From assembly GCA_964482425.1 (NCBI GenBank), contig CAYZXN010000386.1:1-41446 (forward strand): a stretch of DNA of 41,446 nt, read 5' to 3'. Within the stretch, counting starts at the first letter, position 1, and every line of letters begins with the position of its first letter. Positions 1-7,962 of this stretch are shown piece after piece. The position numbers and the translations under genes were made by a program. The notes beneath the pieces are model-generated. The model did no database searches, was not told where the DNA came from, and was given only the letters and a program-made list of their open reading frames with translations. The stretch is from WHTF01 sp964482425 (GTDB taxonomy: Bacteria > Desulfobacterota > Binatia > UBA9968).

Positions 1-299
1 ACCCGGTCGGTCATTGCACTCGCGGCTTCGCTCGCTTTGCCCGAGACCGAAGCTCCCAAACTATCAACTTTGGATTTTAGATTCGCCGCTACGCCACCCG
101 TTCCGTATTCGGAGAAGCGCCGGTCCACTTCTCGCTCGATCTCTTCGCGCGTTTGCCCGTACTTCTCCTGGATCACACCGACTAGCCGATCCTTTGCTCC
201 GCCAATCCTCTCTAGATCGTCGTCAGTCAGTCTCCCCCACCAAGACCGTAAAGACCCTCGCATTTCTCTCCACCGTCCAGCAAATAAATCCTCGTTCAT
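1..299 (-). CDS. CsbD-family stress-response protein, partial (C-terminus beyond left edge)
   Basis: Read on minus from the ATG at 299-297, the frame stays open to the window edge and gives about 99 residues. The N-terminus contains the CsbD family pattern: GRWREMRGSLRSWWGRLTDD, then DLERIGGAKDRLVGVIQEKY and a following G-x-x-R-E-E-x-E-R-E-V. A strong Shine-Dalgarno (TGGAGG, complement of 307-312) lies 7 bases before the ATG, which fixes the start. CsbD proteins are small, hydrophilic and often induced by general stress; their molecular role is not settled. After the CsbD domain (about residues 5-60) there is an Ala/Ser/Gly-rich tail that is cut by the window end. Family assignment is clear; function beyond that is not. 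Confidence 0.85.
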   Translation of the reverse strand, partial: MNEDLFAGRWREMRGSLRSWWGRLTDDDLERIGGAKDRLVGVIQEKYGQTREEIEREVDRRFSEYGTGGVAANLKSKVDSLGASVSGKASEAASAMTDR

Positions 300-586
300 C
301 GGCTTGCCTCCAGCTAAAATTGCTTTTCCACTGTCGCACTGATTTAGACACCATGATTTGGAGCAAGCTCGATGCCAGCGAAGTACTCGGTTTCTCGGCC
401 GTGAATCAATGGGTGGCTCACTTCGATGTCCGATTCTTGCAACTCTGACAGTGCGGCGTGTCCCAGAAGCGGAGTAACGCGGGGGCAATCAGATCGCCAA
501 AAAGAATTCTTTTGAAACCGCATATTGACTAGGCGCCCTACAGCAGCCTAGACGATTTATTGAACGAGCGCTGGAAAATTTGGCGG

Positions 587-823
587 TTACCGGGGAATCA
601 AGAAAATCTGCTCCTCATCCTTCTGAACAAACATTCTTCCGGTCTTGAGGCACAAGGTTTTATGGCCGCCGATGGCCAATAGTTGCGGCGGTTGAGGCCT
701 TTCCTTGTAGGTTTCCCCAATACTGCGCTTCTCGGTAGGACCATCGTCGAGATGAAGGCGAACGCGCATCGGATGTTCGGCACCGCATTCACTACAGAGT
801 ACGTGAATTTCGTACTGAGGCAT
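587..823 (-). CDS. Small conserved-looking hypothetical protein with a CxxC pair
   Basis: A 78-residue protein. The ATG at 823 is chosen over the in-frame TTG at 829 because AGAGAGGTGG sits 7 bases upstream of it. The N-terminus (PQYEIHVLCSECGAEHPMRV) has a CxxC that could be half of a metal site; a single further Cys follows (KTLCLKTG). No signal peptide or membrane segment is visible. I do not recognise the family. It lies 125 bases downstream of tRNA-Leu on the same strand. The good ribosome binding site and the ordered amino-acid composition support a real gene. Confidence 0.6.
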   Translation of the reverse strand: MPQYEIHVLCSECGAEHPMRVRLHLDDGPTEKRSIGETYKERPQPPQLLAIGGHKTLCLKTGRMFVQKDEEQIFLIPR

Positions 824-947
824 GATCAATCCACCTCTCTTGGGCTAACGCTAATGTGGCTGATAGATCGGGAGCGGTCCATATCAGCGCCTTTCGTGAG
901 CGACTGCATTCATCAGAAACCCATAGCACGAAATCACGTGGTCGACA

Positions 948-1033
948 TGCCCGGAGCCGGACTCGAACCGGCACGGACCTTTCGGTCCTCGGGATTTTAA
1001 GTCCCGTGTGTCTACCAATTCCACCATCCGGGC
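948..1033 (-). tRNA. tRNA-Leu (anticodon UAA)
   Basis: The minus strand folds as a class II tRNA of 86 nt. The acceptor stem GCCCGGA (from 1033) pairs with TCCGGGC, followed by discriminator A at 948. The anticodon stem CGGGA/TCCCG encloses the loop CTTAAAA, giving anticodon TAA at 999-997. There is a variable arm (GGACCGAAAGGTCC) and a T-arm GCCGGTTCGAGTCCGGC. The long variable arm, A discriminator and UAA anticodon all fit tRNA-Leu. CCA is not encoded. Confidence 0.97.
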
Positions 1034-1345
1034 GCAGACGAATGCGCGATAGGTTCTTCTTGCGAGTTGCCGGCCATCGAGGAGCGAGCGCAACGTAGTC
1101 AACGCGCTCGCGTAGACCGCGTCTCACGAGCACAGAATGGATGAAAATCCCGTTTGTGACTGAGGCCGGCGCAACTGCCAAGTGCAAGTAACACCGCTGC
1201 ACTGTTGAGGGCATGGTGGACCGAGCCGCGGTTGCGGTTATAAATACTATAGTCCGCCCTTGTCTCAATATTGCTACAGAACCACGAGTGTTTGCCGTTT
1301 TGTAAGCTAGCCGCTCCTGGCTCCCTCTTTGCTATGTACTGGTGT
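1034..1345. other. Intergenic stretch upstream of tRNA-Leu
   Basis: No convincing gene. It must hold the minus-strand promoter of tRNA-Leu. A TTGACT at 1102-1097 (minus) is the best -35-like hexamer, but no good -10 lies 16-18 bases after it, so I do not call a promoter. The long minus-strand frame covering this area and the tRNA looks spurious. Confidence 0.4.
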
Positions 1346-1606
1346 ATGTCCAATTTTTTGCGCCCTCTTTCCGCTATCGTGCCCGATTTTCAGATTCTCA
1401 TCGACGTGCTGATCGTACTTGGGATAGCTTTGATCATTTATTTTTCTCCGTGGACGCGTGAGCTGCGGATTGGTATTTCCGAAAAAATATCAGACGCCAG
1501 CGCCACCATCGAAACGCCCAGAAGCGATAAGTCACCTGGTTCGGAGGCGATTCGCCACCAGCTGCAAGCTCCTGCTTACTTCTCACCGCAAGGAGCACGG
1601 TTCTAG
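1346..1606 (+). CDS. Possible small single-span membrane protein (doubtful)
   Basis: An 86-residue frame from ATG 1346. Residues about 15-37 form one strongly hydrophobic segment (FQILIDVLIVLGIALIIYF), followed by a charged region with Arg, Lys and Glu and a Ser/Pro-rich tail, as expected for a small inner-membrane protein with a cytoplasmic tail. There is no clear Shine-Dalgarno before 1346 and the frame also continues upstream to 1271. It converges on hppA with only 13 bases between stops. I do not recognise a family; the frame may be chance. Confidence 0.3.
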   Translation: MSNFLRPLSAIVPDFQILIDVLIVLGIALIIYFSPWTRELRIGISEKISDASATIETPRSDKSPGSEAIRHQLQAPAYFSPQGARF

Positions 1607-1619
1607 CTCCTAACGCCGA

Positions 1620-3743
1620 CTATACGAATAATGGCGCCAGTACGAGCGTGATGGTAGCCAACAGCTTGATCAGAACATGCAAGCTGGGACCTGCGGTGTC
1701 TTTGAACGGATCTCCCAAGGTGTCCCCGACTACTGCTGCCTTGTGAGATTCGGAGCCCTTGCCGCCGTAGGCGCCGGTTTCGATATATTTCTTAGCATTA
1801 TCCCAGGCGCCACCGCTGTTGTTCAAGAACGTCGCCACAAGAATACCCGCGATGGTGCCTACCATTAGAAAAGCCGCTACTGCCTCGGCGCCGACGCCGA
1901 AAGCACGGAAGACCAGGCCGACGGTAATCGGCATAACTACGGCTATCACACCGGGGAGGATCATTTGTTTGAGTGCTCCTACCGTGACAATATCGACGCA
2001 CCGGCGGTAATCGGGTTTGACCGTGCCTTGGAGGATGCCCGGGTTCTCTCTAAATTGGCGGCGAACTTCGTTAATCACATAGTAAGCCGCTTTTCCCACC
2101 GCGCGGATCGCATATGCTGAAAAGAGAAAGACCAGCATCGCTCCCAACAAGCCACCTACAAAGACTTCCGGCTGGGCTATGTTGACGACCTCAATCGGAT
2201 GACCATAGTGAGCTACTTCATCGAGGTAAGCCGAAAACAATAAAAACGCCGCCAGTGCCGCCGAACCGATGGCGTAACCTTTGGTTAAGGCCTTGGTCGT
2301 GTTTCCCACCGCGTCGAGCCGATCGGTTTTCTGACGCACATCCTCGGGTTGCCCGCTCATTTCAACGATGCCTCCGGCGTTGTCGGTAATAGGCCCGAAA
2401 GTATCCATGGCGAGAATATATGCGGCCGTGCCCAGCATACCCATAGTCGCTACGGCTGTTCCGAAGAGTCCCGCGTTCTTGACCCCGCTATTGAGCCCCA
2501 GATAGTAAGAAGCAATAATAGCCACCGAGATGACAATCACGGGGGCCGCCACACACTCAAATCCAACGGCGATCCCGGAGATGATATTGGTGGCCGGCCC
2601 TGTCTGAGACGCCTCGGCGATTTCTCTAACCGGACGATACTTGTATTCGGTGTAGTATTGAGTGATGTATACGAAAGCCTGTGCCATGAGAATACCGATA
2701 ACGCCGCAGAGAAAGAAGTAAAACCAAGCATATTCGGCTTCCGGAAATTTGACCGGGTCGGCAGATAGAAGCCACTTGGCGGCGATCAGGAAGCCCAGCA
2801 TGGCGAGCGCACTGGTAACGTAATAGCCTCGGTTCAGCGCGTGCATCGGATCACCCTTTTCATCGGTTTTCACGATCATGATGCCGACGATGGAAGCCAA
2901 GAGCCCGAGCGCCCGGGCCACCAGAGGAAAGACAATCCCTTTGATGCCGAAATAAGGATAAAGCCCAACGCCAAGAATCATCGCGCCAATATTCTCAGCA
3001 GCGGTGGACTCGAACAAATCCGCGCCACGGCCGGCGCAGTCGCCGACATTGTCGCCGACGAGATCGGCAATCACCGCCGGGTTGCGTGGATCGTCCTCCG
3101 GGATACCGGCTTCGACTTTTCCGACAAGATCGGCGCCGACATCTGCTGCTTTCGTAAAAATACCCCCGCCAAGCTGCGCAAACAAGGCGACAAAAGACGC
3201 GCCAAAACCATACCCGACAATGGTAAACGGAATCTTCTGCGGATCGTGCCCAAGAAATTCAAGCAACGAGTAAAGACCACCGACACCGAGCAGACTCATG
3301 GCGACTACGAAGAGCCCCGAAACTGCGCCGCCGCGCATAGCGATCCGGAGCCCTTCGTTGAGGCTAGTGCGCACGGCCGAAGCGGTCCGGATATTGGCGC
3401 GAATTGAAACCCACATACCGACATAGCCGGCAATAACTGAACAGAGAGCGCCGAGAACAAAGGAAAAGGTCGTCCAGAACGCCATCAGTACTGGGGAAAC
3501 CGGATCCGCCGGGCTCGGCGTGCGAACGTAGGCATAAAGAAAAAAGATCAATATCGCCAATAAGGCGGACATAAAGATAATCGTCCGGTTCTGCCGCGAT
3601 AGGAAAGCTTCAGCGCCCTCCTTGATGGCGTTGGAAATTTCCTGCATCTTCGGCGTGCCCGTGTCCCGCGCCAGAACCCACCGCGCCAGATACACAGCGA
3701 ACACCAGAGACAGACAGCTAATGACGATGACAAATGCGACCAT
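1620..3743 (-). CDS. hppA: Membrane-bound proton-translocating pyrophosphatase, K+-independent type
   Basis: A 707-residue integral membrane protein. It couples hydrolysis of pyrophosphate to ion pumping across the inner membrane. The substrate-binding block DVGADLVGKVEAG, then DDPRNPAVIADLVGDNVGDC and GRGADLFES, is intact, as are the C-terminal GDTLGDPFKDTAGPSL and NNSGGAWDNAKKYIE motifs. The subtype segment reads GNTTKALTKGYA: Lys and Thr at the two diagnostic positions, which in this family mark K+-independent, H+-pumping enzymes (K+-dependent ones have Ala and Gly). ATG at 3743 is preferred to the GTG three bases earlier because AGGAGGA lies just upstream. It follows tatC by 34 bases on the same strand and is probably co-transcribed with it. 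Confidence 0.96.
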   Translation of the reverse strand: MVAFVIVISCLSLVFAVYLARWVLARDTGTPKMQEISNAIKEGAEAFLSRQNRTIIFMSALLAILIFFLYAYVRTPSPADPVSPVLMAFWTTFSFVLGALCSVIAGYVGMWVSIRANIRTASAVRTSLNEGLRIAMRGGAVSGLFVVAMSLLGVGGLYSLLEFLGHDPQKIPFTIVGYGFGASFVALFAQLGGGIFTKAADVGADLVGKVEAGIPEDDPRNPAVIADLVGDNVGDCAGRGADLFESTAAENIGAMILGVGLYPYFGIKGIVFPLVARALGLLASIVGIMIVKTDEKGDPMHALNRGYYVTSALAMLGFLIAAKWLLSADPVKFPEAEYAWFYFFLCGVIGILMAQAFVYITQYYTEYKYRPVREIAEASQTGPATNIISGIAVGFECVAAPVIVISVAIIASYYLGLNSGVKNAGLFGTAVATMGMLGTAAYILAMDTFGPITDNAGGIVEMSGQPEDVRQKTDRLDAVGNTTKALTKGYAIGSAALAAFLLFSAYLDEVAHYGHPIEVVNIAQPEVFVGGLLGAMLVFLFSAYAIRAVGKAAYYVINEVRRQFRENPGILQGTVKPDYRRCVDIVTVGALKQMILPGVIAVVMPITVGLVFRAFGVGAEAVAAFLMVGTIAGILVATFLNNSGGAWDNAKKYIETGAYGGKGSESHKAAVVGDTLGDPFKDTAGPSLHVLIKLLATITLVLAPLFV

Positions 3744-3777
3744 CACTCCTCCTCATCCCGATTGACGTTGAAACGAT

Positions 3778-4506
3778 TCATTCCGACTTGCGCCAGACAT
3801 AAGCAACGCCGATGCTCAGGATATAGAGCACCAGCATTGGAACGGCTAACAGCAACTGGTTGATAATGTCCGGCGTCGGCGTCAGAAACGCAGCCAAAAT
3901 GAATATCACAATCACTGCATAACGAAAGGACCGTCGCATGAAGCGGTAATCCCAGACTCCCAAGCGCACCAAAATGAAGGTAAAGATCGGCAGCTCAAAA
4001 GTTATTCCGAAGGCCAGTATCATACGAAAAAAAAAAGAAAAATACTCGCCCAAGCGTATCGCCGGCGTCACTCCCAACGTGCCGTACTGTTCAATAAAAT
4101 AACCAAACGCCACGGGGAGCACGATACTGTAACAAAAAAACGCTCCGCCAAGAAAAAATAAAGTCGCGCAAACCACAAAAGGAACAACCAGCCTTCGCTC
4201 CTTACCGACGAGACCCGGCCTGATAAACCGCCATATCTCATAAAAAATAAACGGGGTGGAAACGACAACGCCCGCCAGAAAGGCGACTTTGATCTCGGTG
4301 AAAAACGCTTCGGTAACGGTAGTGCCGATCAGGTTCTGCCCGGGCGGCAAGCTTTGTCTAAGCGGAGCCACCATGACGGCAAAGATAAAATCAGCGAAAA
4401 AATAGCAGACCGCGGAGGCTACAACAACCGCAGCCAACGATCTCAGCAGACAGGAACGAAGCTCTTCAAGATGTTCCGTGAATGTTAAGTAACTATCTGA
4501 CGCCAC
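3778..4506 (-). CDS. tatC: Sec-independent (Tat) protein translocase subunit TatC
   Basis: A 242-residue polytopic inner-membrane protein that recognises twin-arginine signal peptides and, with TatA/TatB, moves folded proteins to the periplasm. The cytoplasmic N-terminal motif HLEELRSCLLRS, the periplasmic-loop/TM block FIRPGLVGKERR, the conserved FELPIF and the late AAFLTPTPD-x-x-x-QLLLAVPM are all present, with six hydrophobic stretches. Start: GTG at 4506, because GGAGGGG lies 5 bases upstream; the earlier in-frame GTG at 4518 overlaps that ribosome site. No tatA or tatB is found in the window, so these must be elsewhere. Confidence 0.95.
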   Translation of the reverse strand: MASDSYLTFTEHLEELRSCLLRSLAAVVVASAVCYFFADFIFAVMVAPLRQSLPPGQNLIGTTVTEAFFTEIKVAFLAGVVVSTPFIFYEIWRFIRPGLVGKERRLVVPFVVCATLFFLGGAFFCYSIVLPVAFGYFIEQYGTLGVTPAIRLGEYFSFFFRMILAFGITFELPIFTFILVRLGVWDYRFMRRSFRYAVIVIFILAAFLTPTPDIINQLLLAVPMLVLYILSIGVAYVWRKSE

Positions 4507-4531
4507 GAGCCCCTCCACGGGGCGTGATTAC

Positions 4532-4565
4532 AAAAAAGGGGAAGGATAAGAACCCTTCCCCTTTT
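4532..4565 (-). terminator. Rho-independent terminator downstream of the Pro/Ala-rich lipoprotein
   Basis: On minus the sequence reads AAAAGGGGAAGG, a short loop, CCTTCCCCTTTT and then more T (4537-4532). The 12-bp stem is perfect (4534-4545 with 4554-4565). It lies 33 bases after the lipoprotein stop and before tatC, so it should separate the two transcripts; tatC would then need its own promoter in the short interval, or read-through. Confidence 0.7.
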
Positions 4566-4598
4566 GGGTTGTGAAACCGAATTTAAGGGATGAAAACC

Positions 4599-4832
4599 TT
4601 AGTTGGTCTTTCCCTCCTCTTTTTTCTCAGCGGCTTTTTCCTCACCGGCCGGAGCTCCGGCATCAGGCCCTGGAGCCGCTGGTGCTGGTTCTGCCGGAGT
4701 CGGCGCCGGCGCCGGCTCTGCCGCTGGCGGCGGCGGCGGTGGGGCTGGTTCTTCTTCCTTACCGCAACCTGCGAACGCGAGAGTCAGAGCAAAAAGGGAT
4801 ATTCCCGACAACAAACCGATTTTTCTACCCAT
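4599..4832 (-). CDS. Small Pro/Ala/Glu-rich lipoprotein
   Basis: A 77-residue predicted lipoprotein. The signal peptide (MGRKIGLLSGISLFALTLAF) ends in the lipobox FAGC with the lipidated Cys at residue 23. The mature part has no hydrophobic core: it is acidic and basic patches around a proline/alanine-rich stretch (EEEPAPPPPPPAAEPAPAP), then a Lys/Glu tail. This looks like an extended spacer in the envelope rather than an enzyme. A full AAAGGAGGTGA ribosome site stands 8 bases before the ATG, suggesting strong translation. A rho-independent terminator follows. No family recognised. Confidence 0.8.
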   Translation of the reverse strand: MGRKIGLLSGISLFALTLAFAGCGKEEEPAPPPPPPAAEPAPAPTPAEPAPAAPGPDAGAPAGEEKAAEKKEEGKTN

Positions 4833-5312
4833 GATTCAGTTCACCTCCTTTCCCGTCACACATCTCGAAAAAACTTTTGGCTAAGCAATTTTTATTGCAC
4901 AACTCAGACTTGGATGCAAGGCTTTCAGGCGTCGCAACGAGTCGAACTCCGGCGCAGACGTCCCGATTCGGCTGTGTCACGCGGCAGTGACGATACTTAT
5001 CGACGAAATACGCGATATCGAGGTCGATTCGCTAATGGCAAAAAGTGGTGCCTTTGAATACCCGTAAACGAACAATAAAGATTCCGATAGTTACAAACTC
5101 AGCGGTGTTGCATACAGGCTTTGGTGAACGCAAATGACTCGCTTCATCAAGCAAAAAAGTAACTGGCGCACCGGTATTCTTGTTGGGACTCACACGCGTT
5201 GTGAATATCTTGTTGAAAACTGAGCGGCGTACGGCGCGAGAGGGCGAAAAATCGCATATCCGAGCAAAATGCTTCCTTTGCGGGCAGGTGTTCCGCAGTC
5301 ATTTTAGCAGGA
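4833..5312. other. Intergenic region between murJ and the Pro/Ala-rich lipoprotein
   Basis: No convincing gene in any frame. The minus strand has a weak promoter candidate for the lipoprotein: TTGCAT at 4919-4914 and AATAAA at 4896-4891, spaced 17. The latter sits in a small inverted repeat GCAAT-AAAA-ATTGC. The rest shows nothing I can name; murJ transcripts would enter it from the right without an obvious terminator. Confidence 0.35.
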
Positions 5313-6971
5313 TTACTGCCTTTGGGTTTTCTTCAACGATCGCCAAGACAGTTCCACAACGGACCACTCAGGACTGCGAAAGACGTAACTTAACGCGATA
5401 TAGATAAAAACACCGAGGAGCGTCAAACCTGCCAACACCGCGGCTTTCGCATAGAAGCTCGTTGCGGCATCCGTCCAATCAACAAGGCTGACAATCCAGA
5501 GCAGGGGCACGGCCATCAACAAGGCATTCAACAGGTTGCGCGTCAAAGACGCGCGCACCTCTGCCAGCGGGATCCCGCCCAAGCGCCGTCGCAAAATAAA
5601 CAACAAGATCAGAAAATTGCACATTGAGGAGATTGAAGTCGCCAGCGCAAGCCCGCCGTGCGCTAGTGAAGCGATACCTATATGCTCCACTGTCACTGCG
5701 ATAAGTGGTGTTATCACGGATGGCGAACTTGCCTCTACCTCAATGGCGCCCATGAGGGCCAGACTGGCGGCAAGATTGATGATGAACGAAATTGCGCCCA
5801 CGAGCACCGGAGTTTTAGTATCTTCCATGGCGTAGAAGACGGGAGCGACAATTTTTGTAGCCGAAATACTCCAGAGCCCTAATGAATAGAATATCAAAGC
5901 CTGAGCCGAATTAAGCGTCGCCGTCTCATCAAACGCTCCGCGCTGAAAAAAGATCGCAAACAGAGGCACTGCTAGAACTACCAAACCCAGCGTCGCTGGC
6001 ATACAGACGAAATTAACTAGACGGAGGGAATAAGCCAGTGTCGATCGCAGTTCCACCAAGTTTCCGGATGACACCAATGTTGAGAAGCTCGGCAGAGCGG
6101 CAGTGCCAAGCGCAATCGCGAAGATCCCTACCGGGAATTCCAAAAAACGATCGGCATAATACAAGTACGAAACGCTCCCGGTCGGCAGCAGCGAAGCGAG
6201 GACCGTGCTTACGAGAACGTTTATCTGGTACACCGCGGCGCCAAACACCGCTGGTCCCATGAGGTAGAGTAAGCGTCCAAAGCCCGGATGGCCAAAATTG
6301 AAATTCAAGCGGGGGACAATCCCATTTCTTAGCAGATAAGGCACCTGGAATAGTAGTTGTGCGGCTCCGCCGATGAGTACGCCGAAAGCCAATCCAAGGA
6401 TCGGCTCGTCGAGCAGGGGAAAAAAAATTATCGCGCAGGCGATATTGCACAGGTTGAACAGCACAGGAGAAAGGGCTGGCGCGACAAAATGACGTAGCGC
6501 GTTGAGAATGCCCATCGCCAAAGCAACCAGACTGACAAAAAAGATATACGGGAACATCCAGCGAGTAAGGGACACCGTAAGCTGAAACTTGACCGGGTCA
6601 TGGAGAAATCCCGGCGCAAAGAGCCGCGTCAGCGGCTCGGCAAAAAGGACTCCTAGAAGAGTCACAATTGCCAGAAACAGGAAAACGAATGAAAATACCA
6701 CTTGAGTCAGCTTTACGGCCTCGGCTTTGCCCTGCTTGGCCATCGCGTTCGTGAAGACGGGAATGAAGGCAACGGTCAAGGCGCCCTCGGCAGTGAGTCG
6801 ACGCAGTAGATTGGGAATTCTAAAAGCGACAAAATAGGCGTCGGCGGCGCCGTGAGCGCCGAATAGATAGCCGATAACGATGTCTCGCAGGAGACCTGTC
6901 ATCCGACTAAGCAAGGTGAAAGCGCCGACTACTCCGGCGGCTCTTGTTAACCTCCCCGACTCGTCGCTCAC
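5313..6971 (-). CDS. murJ: Lipid II flippase MurJ (MviN family)
   Basis: A 552-residue polytopic protein that moves lipid II, the peptidoglycan precursor, across the inner membrane. The N-terminus has the family signature: SRMTGLLRDIVIGYLFG, AADAYFVAFRIPNLLRRL, AEGALTVAFIPVF. Around 14 hydrophobic segments follow, with conserved central ADRFLEFPVGIFAIALG and a usual length for the family. The start is GTG at 6971 with GGAG about 6 bases upstream; the GTG overlaps an out-of-frame ATG. It diverges from rpsT across 56 bases. The two genes are often neighbours in deltaproteobacterial genomes, usually on the same strand. Confidence 0.95.
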   Translation of the reverse strand: MSDESGRLTRAAGVVGAFTLLSRMTGLLRDIVIGYLFGAHGAADAYFVAFRIPNLLRRLTAEGALTVAFIPVFTNAMAKQGKAEAVKLTQVVFSFVFLFLAIVTLLGVLFAEPLTRLFAPGFLHDPVKFQLTVSLTRWMFPYIFFVSLVALAMGILNALRHFVAPALSPVLFNLCNIACAIIFFPLLDEPILGLAFGVLIGGAAQLLFQVPYLLRNGIVPRLNFNFGHPGFGRLLYLMGPAVFGAAVYQINVLVSTVLASLLPTGSVSYLYYADRFLEFPVGIFAIALGTAALPSFSTLVSSGNLVELRSTLAYSLRLVNFVCMPATLGLVVLAVPLFAIFFQRGAFDETATLNSAQALIFYSLGLWSISATKIVAPVFYAMEDTKTPVLVGAISFIINLAASLALMGAIEVEASSPSVITPLIAVTVEHIGIASLAHGGLALATSISSMCNFLILLFILRRRLGGIPLAEVRASLTRNLLNALLMAVPLLWIVSLVDWTDAATSFYAKAAVLAGLTLLGVFIYIALSYVFRSPEWSVVELSWRSLKKTQRQ

Positions 6972-7027
6972 ATTGACTCCGCCGCATCAAGATGATAGGT
7001 ATTTCGAAACATTATTGGAGGTTATCT

Positions 7028-7303
7028 TTGGCAGCTCACCCGTCCGTTGAAAAAAGACATCGACAGAGTCTGAAACGAAAGGCAAGAAATCAGGAGACGA
7101 GGTCCAAAATCAGAACCCTGATCAAGAAAGCGCGTCAAGCAGCCGTTTCAACTCAGAACGGCGGAACTGCGGCCGCGGAGATCCAAGCCGTCGACAAAGT
7201 ACTCGGCAAAGCAGTCAGCAAAGGAATCATAAAACGAAATACCGCCTCTCGATGGCTTTCTCGCTTGGCAAGATCGGCTACTCGCGCGCCCGCTTCCTCA
7301 TAG
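7028..7303 (+). CDS. rpsT: 30S ribosomal protein S20, UUG start
   Basis: A 91-residue, very basic protein with the S20 layout: HPSVEKRHRQSLKRKARNQE then RSKIRTLIKKAR, and a C-terminal block AVDKVLGKAVSKGIIKRNTA followed by RWLSRLARS. It binds 16S rRNA in early 30S assembly. The frame is open from 6992, but the start is TTG at 7028: GGAGG ends exactly 6 bases before it and the product then begins AAHPS, as in relatives. A TTGACT at 6973-6978 may be its -35 element, with only a poor -10. E. coli rpsT also starts with UUG, which there is linked to autoregulation. It converges on lptE. Confidence 0.93.
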   Translation: MAAHPSVEKRHRQSLKRKARNQETRSKIRTLIKKARQAAVSTQNGGTAAAEIQAVDKVLGKAVSKGIIKRNTASRWLSRLARSATRAPASS

Positions 7304-7305
7304 AT

Positions 7306-7322
7306 AAAAATCCGCCGGATTT
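7306..7322 (-). terminator. Possible weak terminator after lptE
   Basis: Between the converging rpsT and lptE stops, the minus strand reads AAATCC-GGC-GGATTT followed by TTTA. The stem is only 6 bp with a 3-base loop, so this is a weak candidate for ending the long minus-strand operon; no better hairpin is seen in the 53-base interval. Confidence 0.35.
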
Positions 7323-7356
7323 GCATTATCAACCGCCCAGAGAGATATTCGCCCGC

Positions 7357-7962
7357 TTAAAACATTTCCATCAACCTTTGATGGAGTTGGCGGGCAAAGC
7401 GTTCTACTAGCTGCTGGCGTACGGCGTAGTTTTCTGTCTCCGTCAGTTGAATATCGGTCATCCGGCGAACGTCATCTGCAGTTAAGGTGCCGCTCTCAAA
7501 TTGTGACGATGTCGTCACCACCGCCGCACGCGAGCCGGCGTGAATGTCGACCAGACGGTTACCGTGACTTCGCCAAATAATTTCACTAGGGTCACGTCGG
7601 CGCAGCGAAGCATCAACAACCAAAGCCGTTTCGTACTGGAGAACCTCGTCGCTGCGATTCACCGAAGCAACATGGCTTTCGAACGAACGGACGACGCCGG
7701 CAATGATGCCGTCGGCCTGATCGGGACGGTCGACGACGCGCAGCTGGCCCCTGCGGTATAATTCGCTGCGCAGGGCCGATGTTATCTCCTTCTCCAAACC
7801 GACGTCCCGAGTTTGGTTGATAAACGGCTCGACATAGACCGCACGAATGTCGGGAGGAAAGGCATCGCTTCGCCCGGCGAACGAGTAGCCGCATCCGGAA
7901 ACAACCAGGCAAAGACAGGCTATGATCATCGCGACTGGATAACTTCGAATCAACGTATTCAT
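7357..7962 (-). CDS. lptE: LPS-assembly lipoprotein LptE
   Basis: A 201-residue outer-membrane lipoprotein that plugs the LptD barrel for delivery of LPS to the cell surface. A signal peptide ends in the lipobox VSGC with Cys at residue 24, followed by the family opening GYSFAGR. The next block, DIRAVYVEPFINQTRDVGLE, then ITSALRSEL and a VVDRPDQADGIIAGVV segment, is typical of LptE/RlpB. The ATG overlaps the leuS stop by four bases (ATGA); GGAGG is very close to this ATG, so a TTG three codons later is also possible. Position after leuS matches many Gram-negative genomes. Confidence 0.88.
   Translation of the reverse strand: MNTLIRSYPVAMIIACLCLVVSGCGYSFAGRSDAFPPDIRAVYVEPFINQTRDVGLEKEITSALRSELYRRGQLRVVDRPDQADGIIAGVVRSFESHVASVNRSDEVLQYETALVVDASLRRRDPSEIIWRSHGNRLVDIHAGSRAAVVTTSSQFESGTLTADDVRRMTDIQLTETENYAVRQQLVERFARQLHQRLMEMF

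Noticed and set aside
14..448. Plus-strand open frame of 144 residues at the left edge
   Set aside because: It is the shadow of the minus-strand CsbD gene, which has a Shine-Dalgarno and a family match.
792..1268. Minus-strand frame of 158 residues
   Set aside because: It runs straight through tRNA-Leu and has no ribosome site or protein-like composition.
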